Assembly (NCBI GenBank): GCA_014649155.1
Contig: BMSM01000005.1
Coordinates: 186,001-250,000, forward strand
Reading direction: 5' to 3'
Source of the DNA: Streptomyces griseoviridis
GTDB lineage: Bacteria > Actinomycetota > Actinomycetes > Streptomycetales > Streptomycetaceae
DNA: 64,000 bases
How positions within the stretch are numbered: the first letter of the stretch is position 1; every line of letters begins with the position of its first letter. Both the position numbers and the translations under genes were made by a program. Shown here piece after piece: positions 58,867 through 64,000 of the stretch. Under the pieces are notes generated by a model. The model had not been told where the DNA came from. It saw only the letters and a program-made list of their open reading frames with translations, and did no database searches.

Positions 58867-59506
58867 CGACCAGCCGATGATCCGGACCGGCTTCCGCTAC
58901 ATCCTGGAGGCGGAGCCGGACATCGAGGTCGTCGGCGAGGCCGCCGACGGCCAGGAGGCCGTCGAGGAGACCCGGCGGCTCACGCCGGACGTGGTCCTCA
59001 TGGACATCCGCATGCCGCGGATGGACGGCGTCGAGGCGACCCGCCTGATCGCCGAGAGCGGGTCACCGGGCCGGGTCATCATCCTGACCACCTTCGACCT
59101 CGACCAGCACGTGGTCGACGCCCTGCGGGCGGGCGCCAGCAGCTTCCTCGTCAAGGACGGCCCGGCGGACTCCCTGGTCGCCGCCATCCGCACGGTGGCC
59201 GCCGGCGAGGCCGTGCTCGCGCCCCGCGTCACCAGACGCCTGCTGGACCGCTTCGCGGGGATGCCCTCGCCGGCCGCCCCCTCCGTCCCGCCGCGCCTGG
59301 ACGTGCTCACCGGCCGCGAGGTGGACGTGCTGCGCACCCTGGCCCGCGGGCTGTCCAACGCGGAGATCGCCGCCGAGCTGGGCATCGGCGAGACGACGGT
59401 GAAGACGCACGTCGCCCACATCCTGGAGAAGTTCCACCTGCGCGACCGGGTGCAGGCGGTGATCCTCGCCTACGACTCGGGACTGGTGACACCCCGTACG
59501 CGGTGA
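58838..59506 (+). CDS. LuxR/NarL-family response regulator
   Basis: A 222-residue regulator. The receiver domain has ADDQPMIRTGF (acidic pocket), VVLMDIRMPRMDG with the phospho-acceptor Asp, and VKDGPADSL with the conserved Lys. The C-terminal HTH is LTGREVDVLRTLARGLSNAEIA and GETTVKTHVAHILEKF. GGAGG lies 11 bases before ATG 58838; GTG 58829 is too close to it. It is the cognate partner of the kinase; target genes are unknown. Confidence 0.93.
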   Translation: MRPISVLLADDQPMIRTGFRYILEAEPDIEVVGEAADGQEAVEETRRLTPDVVLMDIRMPRMDGVEATRLIAESGSPGRVIILTTFDLDQHVVDALRAGASSFLVKDGPADSLVAAIRTVAAGEAVLAPRVTRRLLDRFAGMPSPAAPSVPPRLDVLTGREVDVLRTLARGLSNAEIAAELGIGETTVKTHVAHILEKFHLRDRVQAVILAYDSGLVTPRTR

Positions 59507-59508
59507 CC

Positions 59509-59543
59509 GGGCCGGTCCGCCGTCACGCCGCGCGGACCGGCCC
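59509..59543 (+). terminator. Terminator after the two-component operon
   Basis: A perfect 12-bp stem (GGGCCGGTCCGC / GCGGACCGGCCC) with an 11-base loop, three bases past the stop codon. Confidence 0.85.
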
Positions 59544-59640
59544 CTCGTCCCGGTCCCGCAGGGCGCTCACCGCGTGCCGCGCGAAACGGCGTGCCTCCGG
59601 CGTGTCCCCGCTGCGCGGCCACAGCAGACGCAGGGGCAGG
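59523..59640 (-). pseudogene. Possible LysR C-terminal remnant
   Basis: The minus strand reads LPLRLLWPRSGDTPEARRFARHAVSAL and stops at 59523, similar to the last residues of LysR-type regulators. Nothing upstream on that strand restores the remainder. It may be what is left of a regulator once divergent from the neighbouring SDR gene. The evidence is short. Confidence 0.3.
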
Positions 59641-59795
59641 CGGGGCCGATCCCGAGGGGACGGTGAGCGTCCCCCTGCGCGACGGAGGGCCGGTGCGCCC
59701 GCCGGTCGGCGACGTGGGCGGCGTGTGGACCGGGCGCTGGGAGGCCCGGAAGGCGTCGAGGCGAGCGTCGCGCTCGACCACATCCCGCCCCGCGC

Positions 59796-60300
59796 GTGTT
59801 CACCGAGGCCCCGCTTCCGGCGCTCCGGGCGGGGGCACCCAGCCGGATCGTGAACGTCACCTCCGGCGCGATGACGGCGGCCCAGCCGGTCTTCGACGAC
59901 GTGGAGGCGCCCGCTACGGCATGTCCGCCACCGGGCGTGCCGAGCCGGCCCACCTCGCGCACACCCTCGATCTGGCCGAACGGCTTCAGGCCACCGGTGT
60001 CTCGGTGTTCGCCGCCGATCCCGGGCCCGCCACCACCGGCAACGCGGCGCAGAGGACCGTCGGCATCCTCCCGCCGGCCCTCCGCCCGCGCCGGGAGCAG
60101 GTCCGCCAGGGCGTCCGGACGCCCGTGGCCGTCGCCGTACACGCCCCCTCACCGCCGCCGTCGACATGGGCCTCGACGGCCGCACCGGCGTGGTCACCGG
60201 TGCGGCCGGGGTGCCGGACGACACCCTGCTCGGCTTCCTCACCCCCGAGGTGCGGGCGGCCGTGCCCGCCTGGACGGAGAGACTCCTGGCCACGCGGTGA
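59796..60300 (+). pseudogene. Short-chain dehydrogenase pseudogene
   Basis: SDR segments lie in three frames: ALRAGAPSRIVNVTSGAMTAA (59820s on), then in another frame RAEPAHLAHTLDLAERLQATGVSVFAADPGP (59940s-60030s), then AVDMGLDGRTGVVTGAAGVPDD and TERLLATR up to the stop at 60300. The Gly-rich cofactor loop and the expected Tyr-x-x-x-Lys region are missing or scrambled (GMSATGRAEP where YxxSK is expected). It is clearly decayed. Confidence 0.6.
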
Positions 60301-60362
60301 GCGCCCGCGCAGCGCGCGGCGGCCGGACGGGGTCCGTACGGGCGCGACGGCCCGCCGGACGG

Positions 60363-61382
60363 CTACCTGTCCGGGCCGCTCGCGCGCAGCACGGCGCGGG
60401 CGGCGGCGCGCAGGGCCGCGACGCCGGTGTCGTCGCCGTGCCCGGCGGACCAGGCGAGCGCGGCGGTGCACGGCGAGAGCCCCCGCACGGTCAGGTAGAC
60501 GAGTCCGGGGCGGGGGTAGAACTCGCGGGCCGCCGCCGGCAGGAAGGCGATGCCCTGCCCGTTGGCGACCGCCAGCAGCAGGGACTCCATGTCGGTGACG
60601 ACCGGCCCGTAGCGCACCCGGGTGCCGTCGGGGCGGGGGTTGCCGGTCCAGTGGTTCCACCAGCCGCGCAGCGTGTCACCCGGGATGTCCACGAAGGGCT
60701 GGTCGGCGAGGTCCGCCAGGGTGAGCGGTTCCCGGCGCCGGGCGAGGGGGGCGTCCGCGGGAAGGCACACCACCCGTGGCTCGCTGGCGAGTTGCAGGGT
60801 GCGGATGCCCGTCGGCAGCGGCGGACGCAGGAACGCGGCGTCCACCTCGCCCGTGACCAGCGCCTCGACCTGGTTGACCAGGTCCAGGGAACGCATCTCG
60901 ATCTCGCTGTCCGGGTGCCGCCGGCGGAACTCGGTGAGAATCCGCCGTACGTACGGCGTCGCCGCCTCGGCGCCGATGAAGCCGATCCGCAGCCGTCCGC
61001 GCACCCGGCGCGACTGGCTCCGTATCACCTCGCCCAGCCGGTCCGCCGCCGCCACCACGGCGCGGGCCTCCGGCAGCAGCGCCTGCCCCGCCGGTGTGAG
61101 TTCGACCCGGCGGGTGGAGCGCCGGACCAGGGGGACGCGCATGCGGCGTTCGAGCGCGACGATCTGCCGGCTGAGCGCGGGCTGGCTGATGAACATCCGC
61201 CTGGCCGCCCGCCCGAAGTGGAGGTCCCGGGCCAGCGCCAGGAAGAGCCGCAGCTGGTGCACGCTCGGGTCGGCCACCGCGACGGGGCCGCTTCCGGCGG
61301 ACGGCTCGCCGTTCCCCGGCCCGCTCTCGCCAGGCCCCCCGTACCCGCCTGTCACCACTCCTCCAGCGATCCCCGGTCGCAT
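60363..61382 (-). CDS. LysR-family transcriptional regulator
   Basis: A 339-residue regulator. The HTH is HQLRLFLALARDLHFGRAARRMFISQPALSRQI, and the effector domain begins RLRIGFIGAEAATPYVRRILTEF. The N-terminus is uncertain: ATG 61382 has GGAGG only 3-4 bases away and adds a Gly-rich stretch of about 35 residues before the HTH; GTG 61277 would give the normal family length (about 304). It is divergent from the I36-type secreted protein, with a GATA-N10-TATC site in the gap. Function unknown; the first half is LysR-typical (CbbR/BenM-like fold). Confidence 0.88.
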   Translation of the reverse strand: MRPGIAGGVVTGGYGGPGESGPGNGEPSAGSGPVAVADPSVHQLRLFLALARDLHFGRAARRMFISQPALSRQIVALERRMRVPLVRRSTRRVELTPAGQALLPEARAVVAAADRLGEVIRSQSRRVRGRLRIGFIGAEAATPYVRRILTEFRRRHPDSEIEMRSLDLVNQVEALVTGEVDAAFLRPPLPTGIRTLQLASEPRVVCLPADAPLARRREPLTLADLADQPFVDIPGDTLRGWWNHWTGNPRPDGTRVRYGPVVTDMESLLLAVANGQGIAFLPAAAREFYPRPGLVYLTVRGLSPCTAALAWSAGHGDDTGVAALRAAARAVLRASGPDR

Positions 61383-61446
61383 GTACCTCCACAGTGCCGT
61401 GCCGCCGCCCCGTCCCGCAGTCCCCCACAAGCGTGCTCACCACCCC

Positions 61447-61466
61447 TGATAACCGACCGGGTATCG
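61447..61466. promoter_or_regulatory. LysR-type operator candidate
   Basis: GATA and TATC face each other across 10 bases (T-N11-A type dyad) in the divergent gap between the LysR gene and the secreted protein gene. It is consistent with a LysR recognition site. Confidence 0.4.
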
Positions 61467-61590
61467 ATGTGCGGTGCGACCGCATCAGTTACCCCTTCAA
61501 CCGCGCGGCCCCGGCCGGGCACGATGTGTGACATCCCGGACGGCCGCCCTGGGACGCGGTCGCCGGAATGCCCGAAAAGGGGGAACGAGC

Positions 61591-62133
61591 ATGTCCGTAC
61601 GGAAGGTTCTGGCCATGGCGACGGCCGCGGCGGCACTGATCGTGGGGCCGGCGCTGTCCGGCTCCGCGACGGCCGGGCCGGCGGCGGCGCAGTCGGCGTA
61701 CGCCCAGCAGGCCCGGGCGGCCGGCCTCACCGGTGCCCAGGCCGCCGAACTGCAGCAGCAGGTCGACAGCTACCTGGCGGCGCACCCGGACGCCCGCCAG
61801 GTGTCGGCGAACCGGCTCGCCACCGAGGGCGGGACCGTCACCCTCCCCGCGCCCGGCGACCGCCAGGTCCGCGACCTCGCCTCGCCGGAGGCCGCGGTGG
61901 CCTGTGCCGGGGGCCACCTGTGCGTCGTGGACGGCCGCGGCCGTCACTACGACTACTACCGGTGCGGCCGGTACGGCTTCGACGGCATCGGCGACGGCAC
62001 CTTCAACAACAACCAGACGACCGGCACCGTCGCCCGGTTCTACAACTCCGACGGCAGCCTGCGCTGGTCGAACCGCGCCAAGGACACCGGCACCGCGTCC
62101 TGGACGCCGGTGCACTACATCCAGCCCTGCTGA
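61591..62133 (+). CDS. Secreted peptidase-inhibitor I36-like protein
   Basis: A 180-residue exported protein. The signal peptide (VRKVLAMATAAAALIVGPAL then SGSATAGPA) is followed by a helical Gln/Ala-rich pro-region (AQAAELQQQVDSYLAAHPDARQ) and a small C-terminal domain with three Cys: CAGGHLCVVDGRGRHYDYY and HYIQPC. GTFNNNQTTGTVARFYN matches the beta-gamma-crystallin-like I36 inhibitors (SMI type) of Streptomyces. It may inhibit extracellular metalloproteases. AAGGGGG precedes the ATG. It ends with a hairpin. Confidence 0.78.
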   Translation: MSVRKVLAMATAAAALIVGPALSGSATAGPAAAQSAYAQQARAAGLTGAQAAELQQQVDSYLAAHPDARQVSANRLATEGGTVTLPAPGDRQVRDLASPEAAVACAGGHLCVVDGRGRHYDYYRCGRYGFDGIGDGTFNNNQTTGTVARFYNSDGSLRWSNRAKDTGTASWTPVHYIQPC

Positions 62134-62148
62134 TCCCGCCCCCTCGTG

Positions 62149-62174
62149 TTCGCGGCCCCGCGAAGGGCCGCGAA
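62149..62174 (+). terminator. Hairpin after the I36-like gene
   Basis: A perfect 10-bp stem (TTCGCGGCCC / GGGCCGCGAA) with a 6-base loop, 15 bases past the stop codon and 18 bases before the ZIP start. Confidence 0.75.
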
Positions 62175-62192
62175 TCGGGGTAGAGGGTCCCC

Positions 62193-62954
62193 ATGACAGA
62201 AGTGGTGCAGGCGGGACTGTGGGGACTGGTGGCCGGATCGGCGCTCTTGCTGGGCGCCGCGGTGGGATTCGGGGTACGGGTCCCGCCGAAGGTGATCGCG
62301 ACCGTGATGGCGTTCGGCGCCGGGGTGCTGCTGTCCGCGGTCAGCTTCGAACTGGTCGGGGAGGCGTACGACCAGGCCGGGCTGGCCCCCGCGGCCGTCG
62401 GCACCCTGGCCGGGGCCGTGCTGTACACCGGGGGCAACCTGTGGCTGGCCCGGCGCGGCGCCCGGCACCGCAAGCGCTCCGGGCACCGCCGGGACCGGGC
62501 CCAGCCCTCCGAGGCGCAGCAGGGCGGCTCCGGGGCGGCGCTCGCGCTGGGCGCGCTGCTCGACGGCGTACCGGAGTCCGCGGTGATCGGGGTGAGCCTG
62601 CTCGACGGCGGGGCGGTCAGCCTGGTCACCGTCGCCGCCGTCTTCATCAGCAACGTGCCGGAGGGGCTGTCCAGCTCCGCGGGCATGCGCGCGGCCGGCC
62701 GCGGCAAGGGGTACGTCTTCGGGGTGTGGGGCGCGATCGCCGCCGCGAGCACCGTGTCGGCGGTGCTCGGTTACACGGTCGTCGGCGGGTTCTCCCCGGC
62801 CGTGATCGCCGCCGTCACCGCGGTCGCCGCCGGCGCGATCCTCGCGATGGTCGCCGACACGATGATCCCGGAGGCCTTCGAGGACGCCCACCTGGCCATC
62901 GGACTGGTCACGGTGAGCGGGTTCCTCGTCTCGTTCGCCCTCTCGCACGCCTGA
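62193..62954 (+). CDS. ZIP-family divalent metal transporter
   Basis: A 253-residue membrane protein with about eight TM segments. ALGALLDGVPESAVIGVSL and FISNVPEGLSSSAG are the paired TM4/TM5 motifs; the normal ZIP metal site is HNxPEG and HExxHE, here DGVPES and SNVPEG, the pattern of the GufA/ZupT-like subgroup common in actinobacteria. A basic, His/Arg-rich loop (ARRGARHRKRSGHRRDRAQ) lies in the middle. It may move zinc or another divalent ion, inward or outward. AGAGGG precedes the ATG. Confidence 0.85.
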   Translation: MTEVVQAGLWGLVAGSALLLGAAVGFGVRVPPKVIATVMAFGAGVLLSAVSFELVGEAYDQAGLAPAAVGTLAGAVLYTGGNLWLARRGARHRKRSGHRRDRAQPSEAQQGGSGAALALGALLDGVPESAVIGVSLLDGGAVSLVTVAAVFISNVPEGLSSSAGMRAAGRGKGYVFGVWGAIAAASTVSAVLGYTVVGGFSPAVIAAVTAVAAGAILAMVADTMIPEAFEDAHLAIGLVTVSGFLVSFALSHA

Positions 62955-62958
62955 GGCG

Positions 62959-63591
62959 TCAGACGAGCGCCACCGGGGCGCCGGTCCGGGCGGCGACCTC
63001 CTCGGCGGTGACCCCGGGGGCGGTCTCCACCAGGACCAGGCCGTCACCGGTGACGTCGAGGACGCCGAGGTCGGTGATGATCCGGTGGACGCACCGCTCA
63101 CCGGTCAGCGGCAGCGCGCACTCCTCGACGATCTTCGGGGTGCCGTCCTTCGCGGTGTGCTCGGTGAGGACGATGACCCGGCGGGCGCCGTGCACCAGGT
63201 CCATGGCCCCGCCCATGCCCTTGACCATCTTCCCCGGGATCATCCAGTTGGCCAGGTCGCCGCGGGCGGAGACCTGCATGGCGCCGAGCACGGCGGTGTC
63301 GATGTGGCCGCCGCGGATCATGCCGAAGGAGAGCGCCGAGTCGAAGAACGCGGCGCCCGGCAGCACGGTCACCGTCTCCTTGCCCGCGTTGATGAGGTCG
63401 GGATCGACCTCGTCCTCGTACGGGTAGGGGCCGGTGCCGAGGATGCCGTTCTCGGAGTGCAGGACGACGGACACGCCGGGCGGGAGGTGCCCGGGGATCA
63501 GGGTGGGCAGACCGATGCCGAGGTTGACGTAGGAGCCGTCGGTCAGTTCCCGGGCGGCGCGGGCCGCCATCTGGTCACGGGTCCAGCTCAT
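62959..63591 (-). CDS. 3-oxoacid CoA-transferase subunit B
   Basis: A 210-residue subunit of a succinyl-CoA:3-oxoacid CoA-transferase (ScoB/PcaJ/AtoA type). The active-site Glu is in [31 protein letters not shown] and [17 protein letters not shown] are family signatures. It joins with subunit A to activate or release 3-oxoacids such as acetoacetate or 3-oxoadipate. Its ATG overlaps the subunit A stop by 4 bases. Confidence 0.94.
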   Translation of the reverse strand: MSWTRDQMAARAARELTDGSYVNLGIGLPTLIPGHLPPGVSVVLHSENGILGTGPYPYEDEVDPDLINAGKETVTVLPGAAFFDSALSFGMIRGGHIDTAVLGAMQVSARGDLANWMIPGKMVKGMGGAMDLVHGARRVIVLTEHTAKDGTPKIVEECALPLTGERCVHRIITDLGVLDVTGDGLVLVETAPGVTAEEVAARTGAPVALV

Positions 63592-64000
63592 GCGCGTACG
63601 GTCCTCTTCTCGATGCTCTTGCCGGCGGCCTGGGCGGGGGTCAGCGGCACCACCCGCTGGACGTAGACGCCGGGCAGGTGGACCTCCTCGGGGCGCAGCT
63701 CGCCGGGTTCGACGAGTTCCTCGACCTCGGCGACGGTGACCCGGCCCGCCATCGCGGCGAGCGGGTTGAAGTTGGCGGCGGCGCGGCGGAAGACGAGGTT
63801 GCCGTGGCGGTCGCCGCGCCACGCCCGCACCAGGGCGAAGTCGGTGGTGATGCCGTGTTCGAGGACGTAGGTACGGCCGTCGAAGCGACGGGTCTCCTTG
63901 GGCGGGGAGGCGACGGCGACCGTGCCTCCCCCGGGGGCGTAGCGCCAGGGCAGGCCGCCCTCGGCGACCTGGGTGCCGACGCCGGCCGGGGTGTAGAAGG
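63588..64000 (-). CDS. 3-oxoacid CoA-transferase subunit A, C-terminal part (runs off window)
   Basis: The last 136 codons; the start lies beyond base 64000. It shows [54 protein letters not shown] and [12 protein letters not shown], as in PcaI/ScoA. It would work with the overlapping subunit B. Whether this is the beta-ketoadipate enzyme is unknown, because no other pca genes are visible. Confidence 0.94.
   Translation of the reverse strand, partial: FYTPAGVGTQVAEGGLPWRYAPGGGTVAVASPPKETRRFDGRTYVLEHGITTDFALVRAWRGDRHGNLVFRRAAANFNPLAAMAGRVTVAEVEELVEPGELRPEEVHLPGVYVQRVVPLTPAQAAGKSIEKRTVRA

Overview
The window reads as chromosomal DNA of a Streptomyces or close relative. Supporting signs are very high GC with G/C-ending codons, many GTG starts and ATGA/GTGA overlaps, LAXTG-type sorting signals, RraA/PrpF-type catabolic genes, and AICE-type proteins (DUF317, DUF6233, MobA-like). 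No species name can be given from sequence alone.

Layout. 1-2 kb: start of a gapdh gene and a secreted SGNH hydrolase. 2-12.4 kb: a myo-inositol catabolic region. iolD, iolB and an aldolase-like gene run leftward. A lipoprotein/permease/ATPase ABC importer and a TIM-barrel isomerase/dehydratase run rightward from a shared operator region near 5.75 kb. Two Gfo/Idh/MocA dehydrogenases follow. 12.6-17.7 kb: a GntR regulator, then RraA aldolase, PrpF/GalD-type tautomerase, VOC extradiol dioxygenase and an aromatic-acid MFS importer. The same ATTGTTGACAA operator lies before the regulator and before the importer. 17.7-20.4 kb: a small exported protein, a BASS symporter and a decayed Ldh-type dehydrogenase.

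20.46-~43.2 kb is an accessory island that starts at tRNA-Pro(GGG). It holds a tyrosine integrase and excisionase, an internally deleted IS701-like element, a 23-repeat CRISPR array and a complete type I-E cas operon. In that operon Cas3 is fused to Cse1, and the first gene upstream encodes a 49-residue membrane protein. Beyond it lie a two-unit relic CRISPR, a two-TM protein beside a frameshifted STAND-like NTPase cut by an IS5-family element, a lower-GC GH5 protein, and truncated or frameshifted DUF317, DNA ligase and DUF6233 genes.

43.7-64 kb returns to ordinary chromosome. It contains a small secreted protein, an AraC regulator divergent from an NmrA-like reductase, a flavin quinone reductase and a beta carbonic anhydrase. 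A six-gene zinc ABC operon with surface-anchored 'choice-of-anchor M' proteins follows, read leftward from a strong Zur-type box. After it come an NmrA-like gene, an orphan ABC ATPase, a DesK/NarL-type two-component pair, an SDR pseudogene, a LysR regulator, an I36-type secreted protein, a ZIP transporter and a 3-oxoacid CoA-transferase pair cut by the window end.

How it fits together. The left 17 kb codes for import and oxidation of inositol and of an aromatic acid, each with its own operator. The island carries adaptive immunity embedded in mobile-element wreckage. The 47-55 kb block links zinc acquisition, surface display of His-rich domains and a zinc enzyme. The least ordinary elements are the Cas3-Cse1 fusion with its small membrane-protein neighbour, the relic CRISPR on the far side of the cas operon, and a zinc-binding protein whose inserted anchor-M halves are in swapped order.
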